Origin: Candidatus Kuenenia stuttgartensis
Lineage (GTDB): Bacteria > Planctomycetota > Planctomycetia > Isosphaerales > Isosphaeraceae
Reading direction: 5' to 3'
Assembly: GCA_945874095.1 (NCBI GenBank)
Contig: CAMCFM010000010.1
Span: forward strand, 1 to 23,047
DNA length: 23,047 bases
The translations under genes and the position numbers were made by a program. The number at the start of each line of letters is the position of its first letter. Position 1 is the first letter of the stretch. This document shows positions 1-7,308 of the stretch, piece after piece. The notes under the pieces are model-generated. The model had not been told where the DNA came from. It did no database searches and saw nothing but the letters and a program-made list of their open reading frames with translations.

Positions 1-47
1 GTAGTTTCCCAAGCTGGACGTCACGAGTTCGAATCTCGTCGCCTGCT
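1..47 (+). tRNA. tRNA-Gly (anticodon CCC), 3' part only
   Basis: The first 47 bases fold as the 3' half of a tRNA. There is a T arm with stem ACGAG (23-27), loop TTCGAAT (28-34) and stem CTCGT (35-39). The 3' acceptor strand CGCCTGC (40-46) follows, with discriminator T (47). CCA is not encoded. Counting back gives variable loop ACGTC (18-22) and anticodon loop TTCCCAA (6-12), hence anticodon CCC. A T discriminator and a GC-rich acceptor strand fit bacterial tRNA-Gly. The visible anticodon stem is weak (GTAGT against GCTGG has one mismatch and two G-T pairs), which lowers confidence in the isotype but not in its being a tRNA. The 5' half lies outside the window. Confidence 0.75.
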
Positions 48-75
48 TTCATTGTAAGCGATTTTTTCGTAGGGG

Positions 76-94
76 TTTACGCCACCGGCGTAAA
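76..94. repeat. short perfect hairpin after the tRNA
   Basis: TTTACGCC (76-83) and GGCGTAAA (87-94) are perfect reverse complements separated by three bases, giving an 8-bp stem. It starts about 30 bp after the tRNA end. It could act in 3'-end processing or termination of the tRNA transcript. The only T-run (62-67) precedes the stem rather than following it, so it is not a canonical intrinsic terminator on the plus strand. Confidence 0.45.
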
Positions 95-122
95 TGGTGG
101 TACTGTGCATGGTCACTAGATA

Positions 123-254
123 AATCCAACCCTACCGGGACTGGCAATGTAGCCCACCCGCTTCCAGGGTGAATCATCAATGATCGAGACAAACCCGTTT
201 CGCAATAATGCTTTACCCTATGTGAGTGAAAGAAGTTACAAAGTAGGGTGGATT
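123..254. repeat. imperfect inverted-repeat pair bounding 132 bp, possible small non-coding element
   Basis: AATCCAACCCTAC (123-135) and GTAGGGTGGATT (243-254) are reverse complements except for one bulged A, so 12 of 13 positions pair. The enclosed sequence has no plausible gene. This architecture would suit a degenerate miniature transposable element or an interspersed intergenic repeat, but no convincing target-site duplication is visible and no second copy lies in the window. Confidence 0.35.
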
Positions 255-425
255 AAATTCCACCTGCTTCGAGTCTCCCCTCGAGCCTAATAAATTTGAG
301 CAGTAAGCGTATCGATGAACCTGGGTTAGATCGATACAACTCTGAACACCGGAAGTTAACCTCCGGGAATTCCTGTATGAGTCGTCCGAATTGTCAAAGA
401 TCGACTTTCCATCCGAACAAAAGTT

Positions 426-1712
426 TTAGACAGTCGCAGCCATTTCCATTCGCATGGCTTTGACTTGTTTCTTGATCCGAGTCCTTTCACTGCGGTTCCG
501 GCCCTTCATCATCCGCTCAATCCGGTCCTGAAGTCGGCTTTCAAGAGCGATTGGCTGTTCCAGAACCTTGTTTTGCACCACGGGCGCAAATGTCTCTGAA
601 ACAATGACTTGTGGATTATTGGTTTCCACGGATTCCTGCTCCGTTTTGCCATCCACACAGTCCAGATCAATCGGCACAGGATCAAGTTCAACTGCCATCA
701 AATCGTCGTCGTGCTGCTCATCGAACGTGATGTCATATGCGGTCAACTGATCGCGAGAATGACGTTCCAGTCGGCGTGATTCACGCTCTTGGGCCATAGC
801 TTCTCGATATTCCAAAAGGTTTCGATGTCGTTTGAGGCCATCCAAACGCCTCGTCAGTTTGTCGGCCCGGTTTTGGGCGGTGATCTGATATCGCAGGGCC
901 AGTCGGGCTTCATGGGTCCGATTCGGGTCGCCCAGGCCTGTCCCCATCGACATTTCGATAAATTGGTTTCGGCGCGTTGCGTATTCCATTTTGAGATCCC
1001 GTTTGCGGGTCAGCCAGTAACTCTGTTCTTTCCTGGCCCGGTCGTGGAGTTCCTTGTAACACTTGGCTGGGTCAGAAATATTTAAGAAATGGTGGTCAAT
1101 GAATTGAGAATCACCTGCGACCAGCACAGTATCAGAGGAATGAGCCCACGCCAGGATGGTCTGGGCAGGGTTGATTTCCATTTTGAGAAATCGGCTGAAG
1201 AGCCAGAGTCCGTCGAGGCTGAGGTCGTGGATTTTACAGCTTGAGCCGACTAGAAGGGCCATATTTCGAGCCTGATGAAGCGCGATTCTCTGGATTGGAG
1301 AATTCAGGGCAGCAAGAATTTCGGACCAGAGTTGCTCAAACAGGGAGGCTCCATAAAATGAATTTCCGAGGATCTCGACCCGGAATCGTGGGCTTGATCG
1401 CCAACTTTTTTCGTCGGATTCGAACTGGCCAACCATCTGGCGATCGAAAATCTGGCCAGCCTGCGCGGATTCCGCCTGAGCACGTAGATCGAGTTGACGA
1501 TCAAATTCCATCGTTTTCCATCGAGCAAGGGCCAGTTCAGAAATACAATCGCGCTCTTCAGAGGATTTGGGCTGATGGATTCGGATCAATTCCAGATGGA
1601 GGGTCTCGGCTTGGTCTGTCCCAGATAAGGGGAGGTGCGTGGTGCATGAAAGGCCATGACGAATTGCGTTTCTGGAAGAATGGTTGTTCGAAACTAAGCA
1701 CTTTTCTGACAT
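426..1712 (-). CDS. hypothetical RNAxxHGL-type protein, 428 aa
   Basis: Function is not recognised. The N-terminus carries SRNAIRHGLS (residues 13-22), resembling the RNA(x)(K/R)HGL opening of a family of hypothetical proteins I associate with planctomycetes, acidobacteria and verrucomicrobia. A helical segment E..CI.ELALARW follows. There is no signal peptide and no clear membrane segment, so it is probably cytoplasmic. Residues of about 235-325 are highly charged, rich in R, K, E and Q and probably coiled coil. The C-terminus is strongly basic (RMMKGRNRSERTRIKKQ), suggesting nucleic-acid contact. The ATG at 1712 has a good GGAG ribosome site seven bases upstream and ends with TAA. The gene stands alone: about 300 bp of intergenic sequence lies on its 5' side and about 380 bp on its 3' side. 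It is very likely a real gene, of unknown function. Confidence 0.75.
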   Translation of the reverse strand: MSEKCLVSNNHSSRNAIRHGLSCTTHLPLSGTDQAETLHLELIRIHQPKSSEERDCISELALARWKTMEFDRQLDLRAQAESAQAGQIFDRQMVGQFESDEKSWRSSPRFRVEILGNSFYGASLFEQLWSEILAALNSPIQRIALHQARNMALLVGSSCKIHDLSLDGLWLFSRFLKMEINPAQTILAWAHSSDTVLVAGDSQFIDHHFLNISDPAKCYKELHDRARKEQSYWLTRKRDLKMEYATRRNQFIEMSMGTGLGDPNRTHEARLALRYQITAQNRADKLTRRLDGLKRHRNLLEYREAMAQERESRRLERHSRDQLTAYDITFDEQHDDDLMAVELDPVPIDLDCVDGKTEQESVETNNPQVIVSETFAPVVQNKVLEQPIALESRLQDRIERMMKGRNRSERTRIKKQVKAMRMEMAATV

Positions 1713-1887
1713 GACAAAACTCCAGGCAGTGAAAGGTCGGTTGCGTTATGTTTGAAGGCGTCCCTTATACGCAATATCCGTCGTGATGGAGTCGTGCGAG
1801 TCGAATATTTGTCATGATTCCATAAAACAATCGTCAGAAGGGGTAAAATCAGGAAAGTGACGAGGATATTATTAACCTGGCAGCAGG

Positions 1888-1967
1888 ACGCTAGCCCCCG
1901 GATTCGACTTACTCAGGAACAGGCCTGAAATTGGTATCTCTATTTAAAAATCAACCGGGGCTAGCGT
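1888..1967. repeat. CTAGC-core inverted repeat, 80 bp, between two minus-strand genes
   Basis: ACGCTAGCCCCCGG (1888-1901) pairs with CCGGGGCTAGCGT (1955-1967) with a single bulged C, giving a 13-bp GC-rich stem around a 53-nt AT-richer loop. The element lies 3' of the gene ending at 2011 and 5' of the gene starting at 1712. A stem this strong could stop transcription from the upstream gene or stabilise its mRNA, although no T-run follows. Its symmetry also fits a REP-like dispersed intergenic repeat. The rest of 1713-2010 holds nothing else that I can name. Confidence 0.55.
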
Positions 1968-2010
1968 TGAGACCGGCTAGAAAGATCCTCTGCAAGAGTT
2001 TAAGAGTTTT

Positions 2011-2823
2011 TCATTTTGGTTTTGTGGGTGGGATGGCGACCCCATAGGGGCCATTTAGTCCTGTCACGAAGGTGCTTACCAGTCCGGCAGGATTAATTTT
2101 GGAAATCGTGTTGTTCGTGCTGTTTGCAACATATAGATTTCCTGATCCATCGATGGCCATTCCTCGAGGGCCGCTCATGCCTTTTGCAAATACACTGACT
2201 GATCCATTGGGCGAGATTTTTGCAACGTTATTACCGCTATAATTTGCGGCATATAAATTTCCGGACGCGTCGAACCCGAGTCCTCGTGGGCCGCTTAATC
2301 CTGTTGCAAATACGGTGACTTCACCTGCAGGATTGACTTTGGAGATGGAATTATCGCCATAATTGACAACACACAAGTTTTTTGAGGAATCAAACGCTAG
2401 CCCTATGGGATGGTTCAAGCCTTTTGCGAATGTGCTGACCTCTCCTGTTTTCGTGATTTTGGATATGGTGTGATTTTCATAATTCGAAACATACAAAACT
2501 CCATCTTGATCAAAAGCGAGTCCAAACGGATTGCTAAAACCCTTTGCAAAGGTGGTGATGACACCTTCTGGAGTGATCTTGGAAATGGTGTTTCCTGAAT
2601 AATTTGCCGAGTAAAGATTGCCAGAGGCGTCGAAGGCAAGCCCTCGAGGTCCATCAAGCCCTGTCGCAAATGTTGATGGAACACCACCGGCTGTAATCTT
2701 GAAAATCGTTCCGCTGCTATAGTTTGAAACGTAAACATCGGTCGCTTCAGCCAAATTCGGGCTCAAGCATGCCAGAACGCAACACTTCAGTAATGTCGAA
2801 ACTACAATTTTCCTGATACGCAT
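2011..2823 (-). CDS. exported six-repeat NHL/Vgb-like beta-propeller, 270 aa
   Basis: Residues 1-27 form a signal peptide (MRIRK basic start, hydrophobic LLKCCVLACL, cleavage near AEA/TD). The mature protein is almost only six repeats of about 40 residues. Each follows the pattern N-Y/S-x3-(T/S)-I-x-K-I-x-P-x-G-x-V-x-x-F-A-x-G-(L/F)-x-x-P-x-G-(L/M/V)-A-x-D-x-(S/D)-G-N-L-Y. This is the pattern of NHL/SMP-30/Vgb-type blades, so a six-bladed propeller in the periplasm or at the surface is expected. No Vgb catalytic His/Glu set and no metal-lactonase signature is obvious, so a binding or scaffold role is more likely than an enzyme. The ATG at 2823 has an AGGAG site seven bases upstream. It is the next gene downstream of the large cytochrome at 3150-7166, which also ends in a propeller, but a 326-bp gap makes cotranscription doubtful. 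Confidence 0.85.
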   Translation of the reverse strand: MRIRKIVVSTLLKCCVLACLSPNLAEATDVYVSNYSSGTIFKITAGGVPSTFATGLDGPRGLAFDASGNLYSANYSGNTISKITPEGVITTFAKGFSNPFGLAFDQDGVLYVSNYENHTISKITKTGEVSTFAKGLNHPIGLAFDSSKNLCVVNYGDNSISKVNPAGEVTVFATGLSGPRGLGFDASGNLYAANYSGNNVAKISPNGSVSVFAKGMSGPRGMAIDGSGNLYVANSTNNTISKINPAGLVSTFVTGLNGPYGVAIPPTKPK

Positions 2824-3149
2824 GTTTCTACTCCTGTTAAATCAGAACTTCAGGGTGAACTAGATTGCCAAACTGTCGCTGATTCCATCATCCATGATCC
2901 AAAACGTGGAATCAATCAAGTTCCAAAATACTTTGCGATTTTCTTCTGACCAAAGCCAGCATCAAGCCAAAGCCCCGCCGTGTCAGGGGGCATCGCCTAC
3001 ATAAAATGTTATCCATTTGCGGATTACGAAACGCCATTGAATTAAGGACTTGATGAGGAACGACATTTCATGTCACCTCCATTGTCTCCAATGATGTTTG
3101 TATGAGTCCGTTGCAATTCCGAACCGATCCTTGATCTGAAATCAGCTCA
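2824..3149. other. intergenic region with a possible operator dyad (326 bp)
   Basis: No gene is seen here. TGATTCCA (2880-2887) and TGGAATCA (2907-2914) form a perfect 8-bp dyad with a 19-nt spacer, about 57-91 bp upstream of the start codon of the propeller gene at 2823. This is a plausible operator or hairpin position. There is no convincing intrinsic terminator after the cytochrome gene that ends at 3150. Confidence 0.35.
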
Positions 3150-6100
3150 TCATCTCTGTGGGATGATTGGGACGGATTGTTTCTGATTCAATTTGGGAGT
3201 TTTCTGGTAAATTGGAGAGCGGGGGTCGTCCGATACCTGCCACAATCTATCGTTATGCAAATACATCCGGCGTTGATCAAGAAGGCTCAATGGCCTGGCT
3301 CCCACTCTACCAAAGACGGCGATTTGGTTACCAGATTCATCGACAGCACGATCTCTGTCAATGCCTTCTGCAATGGCAAGAGCATGCCCTGATTTTGGCA
3401 TTTTTCTGGAGGCGACCAAAACCGGCGTTGGTCGTGGGCTAAATCCTTGATATCCAGGGGTTTCCGTCGATGTGAGCTGAACCACCCTTAAACCATTATG
3501 ACCGTCAGCCAGATATGCAAACTGACTGGTGTAAGTGATACCAAGTTTGACATCCCGACAATCATCAATCAGCCCATTTGCATTATAGACCTGATCAATC
3601 ACGGGCTTTTCAGGCTTTTCAATATCTAAAATCACGAGCCCCTGATGCCCAGCTGCAACATAGGCGTAAGTCCTTGCTGGATAGATTTTATAAGCCTCTG
3701 CAAGAGGTAGTGCGGAAACGGGGCGCGGCTGTTCAGGATTGGTAATATCTAAAATCTTGATGCCTTCGCTGTCGGCTACAAATGCATATCGGAATTGAGC
3801 TTCTACATCTCTGACATCGTTAAGGAAAGGCGCTCCGATGACACTCGTAATACGTGGTTTAGCGGGTTCATTTACGGAAACGACCACAAGCCCCTTGTCG
3901 CACCCAACATAAGCATTGGTTCCGACAACGGTCACGGACCTTGCTCCATGGAGCATCCCGTCAGGATTAAATACAATATCTTTCTTGAGATAATTGTTCA
4001 GAGGGTTTCCATCCAGCAAAGTGGCGGCACTGACCATGACCAGACCTTCCTCCGCATCGGCCACATAAATATAAGCGTATGCCATGTGCACAGGCTGCTC
4101 TTTATTTTCAGGCAGGTGGGAACGGGTTGGGTCGGGGGCAATTGTGGTTGGTGCGGCTACGTCCCTGGCATTTTTTGTGCGAACGTAAAGTCTTTGGCCC
4201 AGTGGAGAAACGGGCGCTGTAGTGATGCGTTCAGAAAATCCCTTGTTATCAATAAATGCGATGTCGAATATACGCAGGCCTTGTTCACCACAGGCTGCAT
4301 ATAGATATTCGCCTCGGGCTTGAATTGCGAGTACTTCAGGCTTTCTTCGAAATTCGGAGATGTCGCGTCCAGGATGCTCGTGCAGATGCTCCAGCTCCGA
4401 ATGATCAGAGGTGTGCTTCTGAAATCTTTGAGGGTAGGCGATTTTATGCAGAGAACTGCCGATGACGGTTTGAGGTTCGTCTTGTTCTGTGACGACGACT
4501 GCGGATAGGCCATGTTCGCCAGTGGCCACCCAGCAATATCGGCCGATGAAATTGGTGAAGTTCGTGCCTTGCATCATGAGCTGGGCCATGATTGCATTGT
4601 TGTCGCCATTTTCCGAGATGTGACAATCCGTGCACATTTTCGTTTCGCTTCGGCCTGAAATCATGGCTTCAGGGCTATCAGGATGACCATGATTTGGTCC
4701 GCCTTTGATTTTAGGTGCAATGCCTCTGACAGTATGTGGAACATTCGTGCTGAATGCGACTCCGGAGAGTCCCTCAGCCGATACTGTCTGCTGTTGTACG
4801 TAAATCGACTCGCGATTACCATTGTAAGAGCCAACATGGATTGCGCAGCTGGAACGGGCAGGTCCAATACGATTTCCTGTGACATCGCCATCGCGAGCGA
4901 GCATAAAAACATCGTCGCGAAGAGTCTGGAAATTATAAGAAGTGGTATTTCTGGTCACATCGCCTTCATTATGCAGCATGGGCGTTTTGCGATTGGCTTT
5001 TTGTGGCAAATGACAGCCAAAACAACTTGGATTCCACGAGGAATGACAAGCAATACAAGACATATTCTTATTCGAGTGGGCGCAGAGGGATTGATCTTTG
5101 GGACGATCGCCCCAAGTCATTTGATCACCTTCAAATCGAACTGACTTTGCCAGATGGGCACGTTCATTGTAGTCGGGAGATTGGGGGTTAATCGTGTCGT
5201 CTACCTGTGAGACGTCCCATTTCAAGTCTTTTTCGACCATTGATCTTTGAATAATTTTAGAACCCTGTTTTTCGAACCTTCGTTCACCAAAAGGAGTGCG
5301 CATGGCAGCGAGGTCACGTCCTGATTTTCCTGACTTAGCTGCCGACGTATCTGAGGCTGGCCCTGACGTGACGAGGCTGGCCCGCTCTCCAACCTGGCCG
5401 TGGCAATCCACGCATTGAATTTCGATGGCATTTCGTACTTCACCATATAACTTATTATTGCCATGCATATCCTGAATGAAGTGGCAATCTACGCAGTGCA
5501 TGCCTTTTTCAAGGTGAATATCCATTTGATGGACTGGCATTCCGTCGCGTTTGGAAGAGAGTGATTCTTCGGCCTGAGCAAATTCATCAGGCCTAAGAAC
5601 AGTACGATAAAGTTTCTTAACATCTTCTGGAATCGCTGTGGCTGCTTGAAGTTCAGCGCCGGCGGCTCCTTCAACGACTCGACCGCGATGGTCGAGAAGA
5701 TTGCCTTTCCGATCTTTTTTGAAGACAGCTTTAAAGACCCATCCATGGCCATGATAATCGGCAAACTGGGTATGCTTGAGGCTTGGATTCAGGTCAGTGA
5801 TATTGGCCAGAAATTCTGGGTCTGACCAGTTTCCACGAGCGGCGGCCTCGTCCGGGTTGAGCATCTGGGCTTTTGTATATTCCTCAGAAGTCAATTTTTT
5901 CTCCTTTTCAGGGAACATGACTTCTGCGTCCGTCTCATCATCCCACCACATAAAACCGGTGTAGCTGTTCATAACCGTTGTTCCAGGATGGACATGGCAG
6001 ACAATGCACTGGCTTGTGGGGATCCCGACCGTGAATTTGTGGTCAATCGGATGACCTGGCTCGCCTTTGGCGATCATCGGATCGGATTGAAATGAAGTGC

Positions 6101-7166
6101 CTTTATTGCCATAAATTGCAAATGGGCCTGAATTGACTGGCGATCGGTCGTTGGCGTAAACCACGTGACAGGAAGTACATCCACTTGACCGGTAATCGCC
6201 TGGGTGATCATTCGTACCCAAAAAATTCAGTGTCGGGTCAAGCAGACGGGTCTTTTGTAGGCCGAGGAAGACGGGATCGGTTCGATTTTTTGTGCCAAGT
6301 CCACGAGGGCTGAGGCCAGCTTTAGGCCGACCGGGATCTTCCAGAGGGTTTGGGAGACCGATTTCTTGAGGTTCGCGACGGCCTCGTTCAAATATTCTTA
6401 AAATATTCCCAGGCTGACTGATTTCAAATCGGGGTAGGGGCTCAAGAAATGGAAGGACGCCTTTTGTGGCTGTTTCATGAGCGGTGGGTGGAGGAAGTGT
6501 TAATAATCGTTGGGGTGTTCCGTTGGTGGAATAGCTTTCGCCATAGCGTGGATGCTTGGATGGAATGGCTCCGTTGTTATAAAGTGCTGCATTCCAGAGC
6601 ATGGCTCCGTGGGTCATCATGTTCTTGCCGACTTGATCGACAATTTCACCATGGCAACCGGAGGTGCCGCAACTGAACTTTGCGACTCGGAGATCTCCGG
6701 GATTCACGAATTGAATGAATTCTGGAGATTCGCGATTTAATAATGTATAAGACCTTTGAGGATTTGCTGAACTGGGCCAAGCCTCTGGGAATCGAGGGTG
6801 GATATGGGCACTGGTTTTGTCGATGGCCTGAGCGTTACCACCGTGGCAGTCAGTACATCCGAGTCTGACAGACTCTTTGAAGTGAGGGTCGTGCTGGCCT
6901 GTGTGGCAGTTGATGCAGCCAGTGCTTTTTGCCAGTACATGGCCATCGGTTTGACCTGTAACGGCAAATCCAGAATCCAGGGCGCCTGCTTCATACTGAA
7001 CACGTCGTACGGGATTGGTGTCAACAGGGATTCGTTTAAATGGAGTTTGTGCCTGAACTTCGTTCAATAAAACGATCAGGGAAAGTGCCAGTGATAAGAC
7101 AGAAAGGACACAAAGGCCTTGAGCAAGGTCTTTTGTCGAGGTCGTATGTCGAGTTTGTTTGTTCAT
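3150..7166 (-). CDS. exported decahaem cytochrome c fused to a C-terminal LVIVD-type propeller, 1338 aa
   Basis: A signal peptide occupies residues 1-39 (hydrophobic 17-35, cleavage near VQA/QT). Nine CXXCH haem sites lie at about 84, 104, 330, 387, 558, 585, 704, 715 and 845. A tenth, CGTSGCH at 166-172, is a CX4CH site. Cys774 (CAIH) looks like a lost or half site. From about 875 to 1240 there is a propeller built from LVIVD-type repeats such as YVADAEEGLVMV, AYVGCDKGLVVV, AFVADSEGIKIL, YVAAGHQGLVIL and AYLADGHNGLRV. The last 100 residues have no motif I know. The protein should carry electrons outside the cytoplasm, with the propeller probably serving for docking. Start: ATG at 7166 with GGGAG nine bases upstream. 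It follows the cyclase gene by 142 bp and may have its own promoter. Several long open frames on the other strand (for example around 3795-4304) have no export or coding signature and are shadows. The substrate is unknown. Confidence 0.9.
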   Translation of the reverse strand: MNKQTRHTTSTKDLAQGLCVLSVLSLALSLIVLLNEVQAQTPFKRIPVDTNPVRRVQYEAGALDSGFAVTGQTDGHVLAKSTGCINCHTGQHDPHFKESVRLGCTDCHGGNAQAIDKTSAHIHPRFPEAWPSSANPQRSYTLLNRESPEFIQFVNPGDLRVAKFSCGTSGCHGEIVDQVGKNMMTHGAMLWNAALYNNGAIPSKHPRYGESYSTNGTPQRLLTLPPPTAHETATKGVLPFLEPLPRFEISQPGNILRIFERGRREPQEIGLPNPLEDPGRPKAGLSPRGLGTKNRTDPVFLGLQKTRLLDPTLNFLGTNDHPGDYRSSGCTSCHVVYANDRSPVNSGPFAIYGNKGTSFQSDPMIAKGEPGHPIDHKFTVGIPTSQCIVCHVHPGTTVMNSYTGFMWWDDETDAEVMFPEKEKKLTSEEYTKAQMLNPDEAAARGNWSDPEFLANITDLNPSLKHTQFADYHGHGWVFKAVFKKDRKGNLLDHRGRVVEGAAGAELQAATAIPEDVKKLYRTVLRPDEFAQAEESLSSKRDGMPVHQMDIHLEKGMHCVDCHFIQDMHGNNKLYGEVRNAIEIQCVDCHGQVGERASLVTSGPASDTSAAKSGKSGRDLAAMRTPFGERRFEKQGSKIIQRSMVEKDLKWDVSQVDDTINPQSPDYNERAHLAKSVRFEGDQMTWGDRPKDQSLCAHSNKNMSCIACHSSWNPSCFGCHLPQKANRKTPMLHNEGDVTRNTTSYNFQTLRDDVFMLARDGDVTGNRIGPARSSCAIHVGSYNGNRESIYVQQQTVSAEGLSGVAFSTNVPHTVRGIAPKIKGGPNHGHPDSPEAMISGRSETKMCTDCHISENGDNNAIMAQLMMQGTNFTNFIGRYCWVATGEHGLSAVVVTEQDEPQTVIGSSLHKIAYPQRFQKHTSDHSELEHLHEHPGRDISEFRRKPEVLAIQARGEYLYAACGEQGLRIFDIAFIDNKGFSERITTAPVSPLGQRLYVRTKNARDVAAPTTIAPDPTRSHLPENKEQPVHMAYAYIYVADAEEGLVMVSAATLLDGNPLNNYLKKDIVFNPDGMLHGARSVTVVGTNAYVGCDKGLVVVSVNEPAKPRITSVIGAPFLNDVRDVEAQFRYAFVADSEGIKILDITNPEQPRPVSALPLAEAYKIYPARTYAYVAAGHQGLVILDIEKPEKPVIDQVYNANGLIDDCRDVKLGITYTSQFAYLADGHNGLRVVQLTSTETPGYQGFSPRPTPVLVASRKMPKSGHALAIAEGIDRDRAVDESGNQIAVFGRVGARPLSLLDQRRMYLHNDRLWQVSDDPRSPIYQKTPKLNQKQSVPIIPQR

Positions 7167-7242
7167 CAGGCCGAACTCCCTTTCGGCAACCTCTTGGTAT
7201 CATCAAAGTTGAATACTTAATTTACAGGAGAGACTAAAGGGA

Positions 7243-7282
7243 TGCAAGAGCTTATGCAAAGATTTTCTGCGAAAGTTGCAAA
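7243..7282. promoter_or_regulatory. cluster of four TGC(A/G)A sites upstream of the large cytochrome gene
   Basis: TGCAAG (7243), TGCAAA (7255), TGCGAA (7268) and TGCAAA (7277) occur in 40 bp, all in the same orientation. The first two lie within an imperfect dyad, 7243-7258, that keeps TGCA at both ends and AGCT in the centre. The cluster is 77-116 bp upstream of the ATG at 7166, a good place for a regulator site. It is only pattern-level evidence, and no regulator family can be named. Confidence 0.3.
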
Positions 7283-7308
7283 ATGTTTTTTTAAAGTCAG
7301 CTCGACGG

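Larger units (their letters stand above)
48..425. other. intergenic region without a gene (about 380 bp)
   Basis: Apart from the hairpin at 76-94 and the inverted-repeat pair at 123-254, this stretch has only short stems, for example TCGAG/CTCGA near 270-290 and CCGGA/TCCGG near 350-368. I see no open frame with a ribosome binding site and no RNA family I recognise. It separates a plus-strand tRNA from the 3' end of a minus-strand gene, so any terminator for either would lie here. Confidence 0.6.

Noticed and set aside
76..94. Hairpin considered as an intrinsic terminator for the tRNA
   Set aside because: No T-run follows the stem on the plus strand. It is kept only as a hairpin.
1241..1714. 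Plus-strand open frame of 157 codons opposite the RNAxxHGL-type gene
   Set aside because: It reads through the antisense of a gene with a good ribosome site and family-like start, and its translation is of low complexity without any domain.
2011..2823. Regular 120-bp repeats considered as a CRISPR or tandem satellite
   Set aside because: The repeats are coding, in frame and diverged at the DNA level, and they have no spacers. They encode propeller blades.
2011..2823. Propeller protein named virginiamycin B lyase
   Set aside because: The blades look alike, but the catalytic His/Glu residues of the lyase are not seen, so only the fold can be claimed.
3795..5144. Plus-strand open frames of 150-170 codons opposite the large cytochrome gene
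   Set aside because: They lack ribosome sites and recognisable domains. The opposing frame has ten haem motifs, a signal peptide and a strong ribosome site.
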